A stretch of 38,695 nucleotides of DNA, from the IMG/VR virus record IMGVR_UViG_3300031251_000060, positions 1 through 38,695 of that record. One strand, written 5' to 3'. Positions 14,469 to 22,858 of the stretch are shown piece by piece (within the stretch, counting starts at the first letter, position 1; each line of letters starts with the position of its first letter). The DNA is from a virus. Under the pieces are notes generated by a model that made no database searches, was not told the DNA's origin, and saw only the letters and a list, made by a program, of their open reading frames with translations. The position numbers and the translations under genes are program-made.

Positions 14469-14633
14469 ATGAACCTGACTATCCCCAATATAAACCCTGC
14501 GTCATCGGCGGCGGCGCGGCTAGTGGGGTGTTCACCTAAGGCGGGTAAGACCGGATTGACCGGCGGCCGCCGGTTGCTGGTGGACTGGCCGCAGCATGAA
14601 ATGTTCAAGCTCCAGGTGGAGGCGCTCTCGTAA
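14469..14633 (+). CDS. Small unknown protein ahead of the DUF1353-like gene
   Basis: A 54-residue basic protein (ATG at 14469, or 62 residues from a TTG at 14445) with a Gly/Lys-rich middle (PKAGKTGLTGGRRLLVDWPQ) and the tail EMFKLQVEALS. No family is recognised. Its TAA overlaps the next ATG (TAATG), so translation is coupled to the downstream gene. An A-rich run precedes the start. Confidence 0.55.
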   Translation: MNLTIPNINPASSAAARLVGCSPKAGKTGLTGGRRLLVDWPQHEMFKLQVEALS

Positions 14634-15163
14634 TGAACCCCGAACCCCATTTCGTAACCGACCTGGTGGCCACACCTTTGCACGATGGTAAGAACTGGCG
14701 GCTGGTTCATGATCTGAAGTTCCGGGATCAGGTGGGCAACCTGCATATCGTTCATGCCGGATTCACCACGGATTTTGCGAGCATCCCGTCGCTCTCCCGG
14801 ATCGGGGCGTTCCTGATGCTCGTGGGACTGGCGCTGGACCGGTTCATGTCGGATTGGGGCGTCATCCTGTTCGTGCTCGGCTTCGTCATCACCTGGCTGG
14901 CTGATGATCTGAACGGCGACGATCTGCTCGACGGCCCGGCGACGTTGCACGATGAAGGCTACCGCCGGCCGCGCCTGGGGAAATCCTCGTGGACGATGAA
15001 ATTCTATTGGGACTGGATTTTGTTCACGGCCATGCGCGCCAACGGCCAGCCGCTGTGGAAATGCTGGCTGATCTGGTTCAACGTCGCCGCCTTCGGCTGG
15101 GTGGCGTGGTTCCAGGAACCTGCCGCCGGACATCAATCAAACCATCCCCCGTGCAATGATTGA
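14633..15163 (+). CDS. DUF1353-like protein with inserted membrane helices
   Basis: A 176-residue protein. HAGFTTDFASIPSLSRI (about residues 41-57) and ATLHDEGYRRP (about 103-113) are the signature motifs of DUF1353 phage proteins. Between them are two hydrophobic helices (FLMLVGLALD and WGVILFVLGFVITW) not usual in the family, and another hydrophobic stretch follows near the C-terminus (WKCWLIWFNVAAFGWVAWF). The family's biochemical role is unknown; the conserved His and Asp residues suggest a hydrolase-like fold. It precedes holin-like and spanin-like genes, so a part in lysis is plausible. Confidence 0.75.
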   Translation: MNPEPHFVTDLVATPLHDGKNWRLVHDLKFRDQVGNLHIVHAGFTTDFASIPSLSRIGAFLMLVGLALDRFMSDWGVILFVLGFVITWLADDLNGDDLLDGPATLHDEGYRRPRLGKSSWTMKFYWDWILFTAMRANGQPLWKCWLIWFNVAAFGWVAWFQEPAAGHQSNHPPCND

Positions 15164-15392
15164 TACCAACGCCATCGCCCATGCCAATGAGACTGCGCAG
15201 GCCGCCACGGCCTTGGCGGCGCAGTGGTGGCCCACCGCGTGCGCGGTGGCGGTGATCGTGGCCCGCGAGCTGAAGAATTTCAACCAGTGGGCAGTGAACG
15301 TGGCCGAGTTCGTGATCCGGCACGGCGGGCTGGTGATGATCGCCAAAAAGGTGATCTGGAATCCGGATGCGGATCAGAACCGCCTGAAATGA
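15156..15392 (+). CDS. Small holin-like membrane protein
   Basis: A 78-residue protein. Residues about 16-36 (AATALAAQWWPTACAVAVIV) form a hydrophobic segment and residues 49-66 (VAEFVIRHGGLVMIAKKVIW) a second, weaker one. The tail is charged. Size and topology fit a phage holin, and its neighbours fit a lysis cassette. It overlaps the preceding gene by 8 bp. Without experiment it cannot be told from another small membrane protein. Confidence 0.5.
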   Translation: MIDTNAIAHANETAQAATALAAQWWPTACAVAVIVARELKNFNQWAVNVAEFVIRHGGLVMIAKKVIWNPDADQNRLK

Positions 15393-15396
15393 TTTT

Positions 15397-15786
15397 ATGA
15401 TGTTAGCCGAAACCATCGCTTCGAATGTCAACTGGACGCTGATCGCCACCATCGTCATGGCGCTCGCCACGATGGGCATGTGGTGGGACGCCAAGAACAG
15501 CAAGACAGTTATCGAGCCGAATCCGCTGCCGGTGCAGAAGATCTGGCCGGCCGCCACCACGGCCGAGATGCGGGAGCGGTTTGATGAAACCAACCGGCGG
15601 CTGGCCGCGCATGACAAAGACCTGGCTGAACTGCGCGAGGTGATCCGGTGCGAGCTGCCGGAGATGGAGCGGCGCATTGCCACCGCCGGCGAGCAACGCG
15701 TGGAGAAGATCCACGGCCGCATCAACGATGTGCTGTCCGAGGTGAGCAAGCTCGAAGGCATCATAGAAGCCAAACGTAATTCCTGA
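15397..15786 (+). CDS. Membrane-anchored coiled-coil protein (i-spanin-like)
   Basis: A 129-residue protein. One N-terminal transmembrane helix (WTLIATIVMALATMGMWW, about residues 13-30) is followed by a short Pro-rich linker and a long coiled coil (ETNRRLAAHDKDLAELREVI onward). This is the topology of inner-membrane spanins (Rz), which link to an outer-membrane partner during lysis. No o-spanin lipoprotein overlaps it; the lipoprotein at 12957 is far away. An alternative is a structural membrane protein. Confidence 0.5.
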   Translation: MMLAETIASNVNWTLIATIVMALATMGMWWDAKNSKTVIEPNPLPVQKIWPAATTAEMRERFDETNRRLAAHDKDLAELREVIRCELPEMERRIATAGEQRVEKIHGRINDVLSEVSKLEGIIEAKRNS

Positions 15787-15787
15787 C

Positions 15788-16045
15788 ATGAGAAACACTT
15801 TAAAACCCAAGGTGCTGCTCGCGCTGAACGCGGCGGACGGCGTCCCGTTCCCGGCCTCGGCGCTCGCGCAGGCGGTCAAGCAGCTCGCGCGCCCGGCCCA
15901 GCCCACCAGCGCCGACGTGGCCGATGCCCTCCGCGCCTGCGAAGAGGAAGGCTACATCTGCGGTGTGACGGACACCCTGACGAATGAAGTCACCTGGACG
16001 CTGACCGAGAAGGGCGTCCACAAAGCCCGGCAAATCGCCCAATGA
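15788..16045 (+). CDS. Small winged-helix protein
   Basis: An 85-residue protein whose pattern is a winged helix: VLLALNAADGVPFPASALAQ, then the recognition part SADVADALRACEEEGYICGV and a wing TNEVTWTLTEKGVHKARQIA. Such small winged-helix genes are common directly upstream of terminase genes in Mu-like phages. It could regulate late genes or assist terminase. It ends 3 bp before the terminase small-subunit ATG. Confidence 0.65.
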   Translation: MRNTLKPKVLLALNAADGVPFPASALAQAVKQLARPAQPTSADVADALRACEEEGYICGVTDTLTNEVTWTLTEKGVHKARQIAQ

Positions 16046-16048
16046 ACC

Positions 16049-16594
16049 ATGAGCACCAAAAAACGCTTATCGAAGCTGGACCAATACGCCAGTCAACTGG
16101 TCGAGATGGAAGCTGCCGGATCCACGCTGGCGCAGATGCAGGCGTGGCTCAAGGAAGAGGGCTGCACCGTGGCGCTTTCCAATCTCTCCACCTATTTATC
16201 AGCGCAGCGGCAATCGCGCTTGCAGTCCTCGTTGCTCCAGCAGATTGCGTCCGGGGCGCAGCAATGCAAGGAAGTGGAGAAGCAGTTCGGCAGCAATCCG
16301 GCGCCGGAGATGACCACGATCATCAAGCTGCTGCGGGTGTTTATTTTGCAGCTTTCCACGCAGGCGGGAGCGCAGCCGGAATTGTTCGAGCTGGTCAACC
16401 CGCTGGTGAAATCGGTGATGGACTATGTCAAGACCGAGCAGAAGGAAAAGTCGCTGGCGTTCGACGAGCGCAAGCTGGCGCTGCTGGAAAAGAAAGCGGC
16501 GCAGGCGGACCAGACGGACAAGGTCTTGACGGATGCGGAGCTGACGCCGGCCGAGCGGGCGCAGCGCATCAAGGAGATTTACGGCCGCGCATGA
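16049..16594 (+). CDS. terS: Terminase small subunit (Mu gp27 type)
   Basis: A 181-residue protein of the DUF3486/Mu gp27 type: an HTH near residues 20-50 (GSTLAQMQAWLKEEGCTVAL then SNLSTYLSAQRQ), followed by long helices that would form the oligomer, and a C-terminal segment ELTPAERAQRIKEIYG that contacts the large subunit in the family. It marks phage DNA for packaging; Mu phages package headful DNA starting in host flank at the left end. It overlaps the large subunit by 4 bp (ATGA). Confidence 0.8.
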   Translation: MSTKKRLSKLDQYASQLVEMEAAGSTLAQMQAWLKEEGCTVALSNLSTYLSAQRQSRLQSSLLQQIASGAQQCKEVEKQFGSNPAPEMTTIIKLLRVFILQLSTQAGAQPELFELVNPLVKSVMDYVKTEQKEKSLAFDERKLALLEKKAAQADQTDKVLTDAELTPAERAQRIKEIYGRA

Positions 16595-17979
16595 AGAAAG
16601 CACCCTCCATTATCTCTCCGTTGTCCACGCTGCTGCCTTACCAGAAGGCGTGGATCAACGACGATGCCCGGTTCAAGATCGGGCTGATGGCGCGGCAGAC
16701 AGGCAAGTCCTGGACCTCGGCGCTGGAGGCCGTGCGCGATTGCAAGGAACGCAAGACGACCTGGGTGTGCCTTTCCGCTGGCGAACGCCAGGCGCTGGAA
16801 TGGATGCTGAAAGCCCGCGAGCACGTCGAGGCTTTTAAGGTTGCGGAGGCGGGCTATGTGGAAGAGCGCGACGGCGCGGAGATGCTTTTGAAGCAGGCGG
16901 AGTTCCGGTTCCCGAACGGCTCCCGGCTGATCGCCATCCCGGCGAACCCGGCCACGGCGCGCGGTTATTCCGCCAACCTGCTCCTGGACGAATTCGCCTT
17001 TCATGAGAACCCCGATCAAATCTGGCGGGCGCTTTATCCGTCCATCTCGAATCCGCTGAAAGGCATCTACAAGGTTCGCGTCGTCAGCACGCCGAACGGC
17101 CTGGGTAATAAGTTTTCGGACCTCTGGACCAAGGCGGACGGATGGAGCAAGCATCACGTTGATATTTATGAGGCAGTCAAGGCCGGCCTGCCCGTGGACA
17201 TCGAGGAGCTCAAGCGCGGCCTGAATGATCCCGAAGGCTGGGCGCAAGAATTTGAATGCCAGTTCCTGGACGCCGCCGCCGTGCTGCTGCCTTATGACTT
17301 GATCGCCGGGTGCGAAAGCGCCGAGGCCACCACCACCATCTCGCCGGAATGGTGGCAGACGGCCAGCGCCAAGCCATTGTTCATCGGCTGGGATTTTGCC
17401 CGCAAGCGCGATCTGTCTGTGCCGTGGATCGCCGAGCAGGTGGGCGACGTGCTGCACACCCGCGAAGTGGTGGAATATCGCGGCATGAGCACTCCGGACC
17501 AGATCAGCAACATGGATCACCGGCTCCGTGCCGCCCGCCGGGTGAGCGTGGATTACACCGGGCCCGGCATCGGCCTCGGTGATGAACTGGTGAAACGCTT
17601 TGGCGAATACAATCCGGAGAAACATCAATTCGGCAAGATCGAGCTGGTGACATTCACGCAAAACGAAAAGCTGAAACTTTTTCCCGCGCTCCGGGTGGCG
17701 TTTGAAAACAAGCGCCTGCGCGTGCCGGTCAGCCGGGATGTGCGCGAAGACCTGCATTCCATGCAGCGCGTGGCCACCACCGGCGGCAGTGTAACCTACC
17801 GCGCCCCGCACACGGCGGACGGTCACGCCGACCGCTGCACCGCCCTGGCGCTCTGCCTCCGGGCGAGCGGCACGATGGGCGGCGGCATCAATGCCGAAAC
17901 TTTATCCCAGATCAGGATTGGCGTTCCGGCGAACCGGACGTTTCAACCCCGTCAATTTAACCCCCGGAGGCTCGCTTGA
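16591..17979 (+). CDS. terL: Terminase large subunit (Mu gp28 type)
   Basis: A 462-residue packaging motor. The ATPase domain has Walker A ARQTGKS (residues 34-40) and Walker B LLLDEFAF (130-137). The RNase H-like nuclease has GWDFARKRD (about 266-274), SVDYTGPGIGLGD (about 318-330) and the last acidic position in DGHADRCTALAL (about 409-420). It translocates DNA into the head and cuts it at the end of packaging. The frame continues upstream, but that part is antisense-like; the ATG at 16591 overlaps the small-subunit stop. Confidence 0.92.
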   Translation: MKKAPSIISPLSTLLPYQKAWINDDARFKIGLMARQTGKSWTSALEAVRDCKERKTTWVCLSAGERQALEWMLKAREHVEAFKVAEAGYVEERDGAEMLLKQAEFRFPNGSRLIAIPANPATARGYSANLLLDEFAFHENPDQIWRALYPSISNPLKGIYKVRVVSTPNGLGNKFSDLWTKADGWSKHHVDIYEAVKAGLPVDIEELKRGLNDPEGWAQEFECQFLDAAAVLLPYDLIAGCESAEATTTISPEWWQTASAKPLFIGWDFARKRDLSVPWIAEQVGDVLHTREVVEYRGMSTPDQISNMDHRLRAARRVSVDYTGPGIGLGDELVKRFGEYNPEKHQFGKIELVTFTQNEKLKLFPALRVAFENKRLRVPVSRDVREDLHSMQRVATTGGSVTYRAPHTADGHADRCTALALCLRASGTMGGGINAETLSQIRIGVPANRTFQPRQFNPRRLA

Positions 17980-18046
17980 GAATTGCCCTAAAACCGATTT
18001 CCGCCCCGTTGTCACGTCGTTGGGGTCTCCAACGCAGCCTTGAGCC

Positions 18047-18083
18047 CGTTAAAGGGGTATTAATGGCATTCCTGAAGGGAGTT
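18047..18083 (+). repeat. Dispersed repeat shared with the right end
   Basis: The stretch TTAAAGGGGTATTA...TGGCATT before the portal gene matches TTAACGGGGTGTTA...TGGCATT at about 38590-38613 with a 2-bp gap, and both continue into a purine-rich segment. The copy here lies in the 109-bp gap between terminase and portal genes and ends in the portal ribosome site. In the same gap, TTGCCCTAAAACC (near 17984) is the inverse of GGTTTTAGGGCAA near 38551. Confidence 0.45.
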
Positions 18084-18088
18084 AAACC

Positions 18089-19930
18089 GTGATTAGCACC
18101 CCCGCCATCCGCTCCGCCGGGATACCCATCGAAAAAGCCGGTGGATTGCCGCCGCTCCGAGCCGCCGCTGCCACGCCGTCCGCTGCACCTGACCGGATCA
18201 TTGGTTCACTTTCCGCCGATCTATCCCGGATGCTCCGCCCGCAGGCCGCCTACCGCTGGCTGCTGCCGTCCCTGGGCGCGATCACCCCGCAATATATCGA
18301 GAGCACCTTGCGCGGGGCGCTGGCTGGCAATCATGTCCAGGCGTGGGAGCTGTTCGACTTGATGCTCGATACCTGGCCGGAGCTGGTGAGCTGCGCCAAT
18401 GAACTGACCGAGGGCGTCCAAGGCCGTAAGATTGTCTTCGAACCGTTCTGCGAGGAAGACGAGGAGCCGACGGACGATGCCGCCCGCAAGTGCAAGGTGG
18501 TTTCTGCCGCGCTCCGCCGGATGCGCCCGGATCCCGCCGCCGATGAGAATGATCTGGACGGCACGGTGAAGGATATCATGAGCGGCTGGTTCATGGGCCA
18601 GGTGGTTCTGGAAACCAACTGGGACGCCGGCTACGGCAGCGAAGAACTTAATATTTTAAATTCCGCCACACTGGGACCCATCACCGCGCCGCGCTCCACC
18701 TTCTGGGTTCACCCGGTGTGCTACGCATGGAACATGGAAGGCCGGCTGGGCCTCCGCCAAGAATTAGGGGCCATGCGCGCGACTACTCGCGACGCCAAGC
18801 AAAAGGCCACGGTCGGTAATCTGTGGAACTCCACCACCTTCCAGCCGCGCCCGACGGACATCCTTGAATTTCCCCCGGAGAAGTTTCTGGTGGCAATCCA
18901 CAAATCCAAGTCCGGCACGGCGCTCGGCGGCTCCATGCTGCGCCCGCTGGCGTGGTGGTGGTGCGCGTCGAACTTCAGCGCCGACTGGCTGCTGAACCTT
19001 TCGCAGTTGTTTGGCATCCCGTTCCGCTGGGTCAATTATGATCCGTCGCTGCCGGATCCGCTGAAGAACGAGCTCGACGCCATGATGCAGAACATGGGCA
19101 GCTCCGGCTGGGCCCGGTTCCCGCAGGGCACCGAGCTGAAGTTTCTGGAGGCTGGCAAGGGCGGCGAGAACTCCCCGCAGGATGCGCTGCTGGACCGGTG
19201 CGACCGCTACGCCCGGCTGCTGATCCTCGGCCAGACCTTGAGCGGCGGCCAATCCGCCAGCAAGGGCGGCGGCAAGGCGTTCGGGGCCGTGGAATCCGCC
19301 GTGAAGACGCAGCGCATCGATGCCGCGTGCAAATATGTGGCCGGCGTGCTGAACACGCAGCTCGTGCCGAGCGTGGTGCGATTGAATTTTAACAACGCCG
19401 AGGAATTGCCGACGGTCAAGTTCATGGATGAGCGCGAAGGCGGCCTGGAGGATTCTCAGCGCGATCAAACGCTCGCCACGGCCGGCCTCAAGATCGGCGT
19501 GAACTATCTCCGCAAGAAATACGACATCCCGGAACCGGAGGAAGATGAAGAAACCATCGGCGGGCAGGCGGAGCCTGCACCCACCATTCCTGGAGCGGAG
19601 CTTAAGCTGGGCGAAGTGAAACCGGCCGCGGAAGACGCGGAAGCGGTTGAAGAAATCGGCGCGCTGCAAGCCAAGGCAGTGGAAACCGAGGCCGCGCAGA
19701 AAACCGAGATCGCCGACACGCTGCACGACATGCTGCTGCCGCTACTCAAGCGCCTCGAGGCGATCGCCAACGTGGATGACGGCGCCATCCAACAGCACAT
19801 GATCGAGAAGCTGCTGAAGGATTTCCCGCAAATCGCCGATGCCATCAAGGCCGACGATTCTCTCGCCAAGAAACTCAACCCGCAACTTAGCCAGGCATTG
19901 ATCGCCGGGCTCACACAAAAGACACCATGA
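18089..19930 (+). CDS. Portal protein (Mu gp29/DUF935 type)
   Basis: A 613-residue protein in the DUF935 pattern: the helical N-domain (LPSLGAITPQYIESTLRGAL), a segment with AWELFDLMLDTWPELVSCAN, a WWWCASNFSADWLLN core, and RFPQGTELKFLEAGKGGENS then LILGQTLSGGQSASKGGGKA. Twelve copies form the DNA channel of the head and dock the terminase. A Glu/Ala-rich C-terminal extension (from about residue 490) follows the portal core. The GTG start is preceded by AAGGGAG at a good distance. It overlaps the next gene by 4 bp. Confidence 0.9.
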   Translation: MISTPAIRSAGIPIEKAGGLPPLRAAAATPSAAPDRIIGSLSADLSRMLRPQAAYRWLLPSLGAITPQYIESTLRGALAGNHVQAWELFDLMLDTWPELVSCANELTEGVQGRKIVFEPFCEEDEEPTDDAARKCKVVSAALRRMRPDPAADENDLDGTVKDIMSGWFMGQVVLETNWDAGYGSEELNILNSATLGPITAPRSTFWVHPVCYAWNMEGRLGLRQELGAMRATTRDAKQKATVGNLWNSTTFQPRPTDILEFPPEKFLVAIHKSKSGTALGGSMLRPLAWWWCASNFSADWLLNLSQLFGIPFRWVNYDPSLPDPLKNELDAMMQNMGSSGWARFPQGTELKFLEAGKGGENSPQDALLDRCDRYARLLILGQTLSGGQSASKGGGKAFGAVESAVKTQRIDAACKYVAGVLNTQLVPSVVRLNFNNAEELPTVKFMDEREGGLEDSQRDQTLATAGLKIGVNYLRKKYDIPEPEEDEETIGGQAEPAPTIPGAELKLGEVKPAAEDAEAVEEIGALQAKAVETEAAQKTEIADTLHDMLLPLLKRLEAIANVDDGAIQQHMIEKLLKDFPQIADAIKADDSLAKKLNPQLSQALIAGLTQKTP

Positions 19931-22029
19931 ACGAAAACGACATCCCGCTTCAGGCCCGGCTCTCCGTCGAGGCCCCGCTGACCGCTGCCGGCCGCTTCAT
20001 GTTCATGCCCGCGGGCGAGCATATCATCCAATGTTCCAAGGGCACCGCCACGGCGCTGGTCAAGGTGCTGGTGGATGAATCCGCCGTCGCCGCGCTCAAT
20101 GCGCAGCTCGCCGATGTGGCCGCGCGCAAAAGCCCGCAGCGCCCCTATTGCGATTTTAATCACGACCAGGACAAGGCCAGCTTCTGGCCCTCCGGTTTTG
20201 TCTGGCAGCCGGATGGTGTTTATGTCGAGGGCGAATTCTCCGCCAGCGGCAAGGCCGCGGTGGAAGGCAAGGATTACCGCTGTTTTTCCCCGACGTTCCA
20301 CACCAATGCCGAATTGCCGGACAAACCGCTGCAGGCCGGCAAGGCGCTCGTGGCCCCGCCCGGCAAGCGCGGATCCGACCAGGTGCCGGCCAAGGTGATC
20401 AATCATCCCCGCGCCGGGCTGAATTTCGGCGGGCTCGTCAACGAGCCGGCCTTCGAGGACATGAAACCACTTTTCGCCAAAGCGGCGGAGAACGCTGGAG
20501 CTTCCAGCGATGCAGTAAACCAAAACCAAATAGAAACCGAACAAATGAAAAAGACCATCGCCGAGCTCCAGGCGGCAAAAAACACTCTGGAATCACAGGT
20601 GAACGCCTTGCAGGCCAAGGCCACCAAAACCGAAATCGAAACCGCGCAGCTCGGCGAGTTGCAGGCCAAGCTTCACAGCGCCGAGCAGGACGTGAAGATC
20701 GCCGGGCTCGAAGCCAGTGAAGTCGCCCGCCTCACCAGCGATGCGGATGCCGCCGTGGCCCGCGCCGTCAAACGCGGGGCCGTTCCCGCGCAAGACGCCG
20801 CGCTGCAAGCCAAGTGGAAAACCAACTGCGCGAACAACCCGGACATGATCGTCGTCCTCGACGCCATCCAATCCGAAGGCACCCCGCTCACCGCCAAGAT
20901 TTCCACGACCAACGTGGAGCTCGGCGCGATGTCGCCCAAGTCCGCCGCTCAGAAGCTGGTGGAAATGCAGGCCGCCAACTGCAAGATCGTTTCCGTCCAG
21001 GATAAGATCAAGCAGGCCAAGGAAGTCCACGCGCTCTACGCGAAGGAAATTTCCGGCAACAAGCATTTCGCCGACATGCCGCTCAATGCGGCCGTCGCCG
21101 CGGACACGGAAGGCACGCTGGCCGGCACGCTCGTCGCGCTGCGCACGCTGGAGCTCTACAAGCTGGAATTCCCCGTCCTCGGCATGATCACGTCGGATTA
21201 CTCCGATCAGCCCGCGAACTACGGGCAGACCACCACGGCCCGCATCGTCACCGTTCCGGCGATCATGACCTACGACGCCACCATCCAGGCGGATGGCCGC
21301 GCCAAGGGCTGGGTCATCGGCACGCCGGCGCAAACCACGGATGTGAGCCTCACGCTCAACAACCACAAGGCGGTCGAAATCAGCTTCGACGCCAATGTGC
21401 TCGCCAGCACGGTCCGCCGGCTGTTCGACGAACAGGCCGAGGCCGCGCAATACGCGCTGGGCAAGGATCTCGTGGACGCGCTGTACGCGGTTTACACGGC
21501 CGCAAACTTCGGGGCGAACGCGCCGTTTGCGGAAGCCTCGGTGGACTTCGGCCGCCGCACCTTCAGCAAGGTGAGCCGCATCCTGAACAAGCAGGGCGTG
21601 CCGCGCAGCAACCGCTTCGCGCTGATCAACTCGGATTATTTCGAGAAGCTCGAACAGGATCCCACGCTGGTGAGCCTCGCGGTTTACCAGAAGCCGGAGA
21701 TCATCACGGGCAGCCAGCTCCCGCAGATCAGCCGCTTCACCCCGATCGAAGCGAGCAACCTGCCGGCCACCGGCAACATGGCGGCGTTATTCGGCCATCG
21801 CTCCAGCGCGATGATCCAGACCCGCGTCCCGAACGACTACACCACCGTGCTCGGACCTTCGAGCAGCTACGGCCAGGTGTCCGTCGTCACCAACCCGGAC
21901 ACCGGCGCGAGCGCGCTGCTCACGCAATACGTCAGCCACCAGGGCGGCTACGCCGCGTGGCGCCTCGCCTGGATGTATGCCGTGGCCAAGGCCAACAACA
22001 AAGGCGGCCAGATCGTCAGCAGCCAATAA
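19927..22029 (+). CDS. Fused head protease, scaffold and major capsid protein
   Basis: A 700-residue protein combining what are two genes (I and T) in Mu. Residues about 1-190 resemble the Mu I protease (PYCDFNHDQDKASFWPSGFV, then CFSPTFHTN). Residues about 205-275 are a Gln/Glu/Ala/Lys-rich coiled coil like a scaffold. Residues about 340-700 resemble the Mu T/major capsid type (NNHKAVEISFDANVLAS, ALFGHRSSAMIQTRVPND). Self-cleavage would have to free the capsid domain. ATG overlaps the portal stop. No stop codon or frameshift is seen between the parts. Confidence 0.85.
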   Translation: MNENDIPLQARLSVEAPLTAAGRFMFMPAGEHIIQCSKGTATALVKVLVDESAVAALNAQLADVAARKSPQRPYCDFNHDQDKASFWPSGFVWQPDGVYVEGEFSASGKAAVEGKDYRCFSPTFHTNAELPDKPLQAGKALVAPPGKRGSDQVPAKVINHPRAGLNFGGLVNEPAFEDMKPLFAKAAENAGASSDAVNQNQIETEQMKKTIAELQAAKNTLESQVNALQAKATKTEIETAQLGELQAKLHSAEQDVKIAGLEASEVARLTSDADAAVARAVKRGAVPAQDAALQAKWKTNCANNPDMIVVLDAIQSEGTPLTAKISTTNVELGAMSPKSAAQKLVEMQAANCKIVSVQDKIKQAKEVHALYAKEISGNKHFADMPLNAAVAADTEGTLAGTLVALRTLELYKLEFPVLGMITSDYSDQPANYGQTTTARIVTVPAIMTYDATIQADGRAKGWVIGTPAQTTDVSLTLNNHKAVEISFDANVLASTVRRLFDEQAEAAQYALGKDLVDALYAVYTAANFGANAPFAEASVDFGRRTFSKVSRILNKQGVPRSNRFALINSDYFEKLEQDPTLVSLAVYQKPEIITGSQLPQISRFTPIEASNLPATGNMAALFGHRSSAMIQTRVPNDYTTVLGPSSSYGQVSVVTNPDTGASALLTQYVSHQGGYAAWRLAWMYAVAKANNKGGQIVSSQ

Positions 22030-22050
22030 GCGCCCAGTAATTGAAAACAC

Positions 22051-22082
22051 GGCGGGGAGTCACTAACCGCCACTTTTAAACC
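22051..22082 (+). terminator. Hairpin after the capsid gene
   Basis: GGCGG (22051-22055) pairs with CCGCC (22067-22071), and an inner AGT/ACT can stack; the stem is followed by ACTTTTAAA. This is a short, weak terminator-like or processing hairpin 21 bp after the capsid stop. Confidence 0.4.
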
Positions 22083-22112
22083 ATCATTAAAACCCAGAAA
22101 CCGATTCAACAA

Positions 22113-22595
22113 ATGAAAACGAAATTCAACCTGTTCTTCGCGGCGCTCGGCGTCGCTTTCACGGTGCTCTGCACCATTCCCGCCCAGGCTGATGTCGGCA
22201 CGATCGACTTCGGCGTCACTAACGCCGTCATCGCGGCCAACAGCACCAACAGCGCCATTGGCACCGGCACTGTCAACATCGACAACACGATGTTTCCGCT
22301 CCTGGAGTTCAAGGGCGGCACCATCGCCACCAATGCCGCGAATGTGATCATCCCGATCTACCTCGTGGATTCCGATGGCAACGTGGCCACCACCGCGCTG
22401 ACCAACTGGAGCGTGCCACAAATCGTCGGCACACCAGGGACGCCGACCACCAACAACGTCGTGGCGTTTCTCCAGCTCACGGATGCCCAGGTCGCTGGCG
22501 CCTATGGCTTGAGTTGTCCGAACCTCGGCAACACGTCGCTCGCCGGCAACCTGCAGAGCCCGTCGCTGAAGGTGATTAAAAAGCGGATCCGATAA
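22113..22595 (+). CDS. Signal-peptide protein in the decoration-protein position
   Basis: A 160-residue protein with a clear Sec signal (MKTKFNLFFAALGVAFTVLC, then TIPAQA and a likely cut before DVGT). The mature part is Asn/Thr-rich and beta-like (AANSTNSAIGTGTVNIDNTM, then VIIPIYLVDSDGNVAT) and ends with a basic KVIKKRIR. It lies directly after the capsid gene, where head decoration proteins sit, but a Sec leader is not expected of a capsid protein. It is bounded by hairpins on both sides, as an independently expressed insertion would be. Function unknown. Confidence 0.7.
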   Translation: MKTKFNLFFAALGVAFTVLCTIPAQADVGTIDFGVTNAVIAANSTNSAIGTGTVNIDNTMFPLLEFKGGTIATNAANVIIPIYLVDSDGNVATTALTNWSVPQIVGTPGTPTTNNVVAFLQLTDAQVAGAYGLSCPNLGNTSLAGNLQSPSLKVIKKRIR

Positions 22596-22609
22596 CGCGG
22601 ATCATTCAC

Positions 22610-22660
22610 GCCGGGTGTATGGAAGTCTGCACACCCGGCACAACCTCAACCTTATTTTTT
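22610..22660 (+). terminator. Strong hairpin after the signal-peptide gene
   Basis: A perfect 9-bp stem, GCCGGGTGT (22610-22618) with ACACCCGGC (22631-22639), has a 12-base loop. A T-run (22653-22660) lies 13 bases farther on. It is probably a transcription terminator or an mRNA-stabilising hairpin. Confidence 0.55.
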
Positions 22661-22668
22661 AAACCATC

Positions 22669-22857
22669 ATGTTGGAAAAACACAAAGTTCTGGCCGCGCA
22701 GATCGCGGAGGCGGTCACCACCGCCAAGGAGATCGAAGCCGATGGCGGCTCGGTTCAGCCCATCATCAACGGCCTGCGCAATACTGCCACCCTGGTGGAT
22801 CTGCGCATCGCCAATTACGCCGAGGCTGCGCCCGTCGCTCCCAAAGCCAAGAAATAA
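22669..22857 (+). CDS. Small helical head-region protein
   Basis: A 62-residue protein, mostly one helix (MLEKHKVLAAQIAEAVTTAK) followed by a second (IINGLRNTATLVDLRIANYA) and a Lys/Pro tail. It sits between head genes and its stop is directly followed by the next ATG. It may be a head-tail joining or accessory protein; no family is recognised. Confidence 0.55.
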   Translation: MLEKHKVLAAQIAEAVTTAKEIEADGGSVQPIINGLRNTATLVDLRIANYAEAAPVAPKAKK

Positions 22858-22858
22858 C

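Noticed and set aside
16042-16590. Upstream extension of the terminase large-subunit frame
   Set aside because: It overlaps the small subunit in another frame and has Gly/Arg-rich composition; the ATG at 16591 is at the ATGA overlap.
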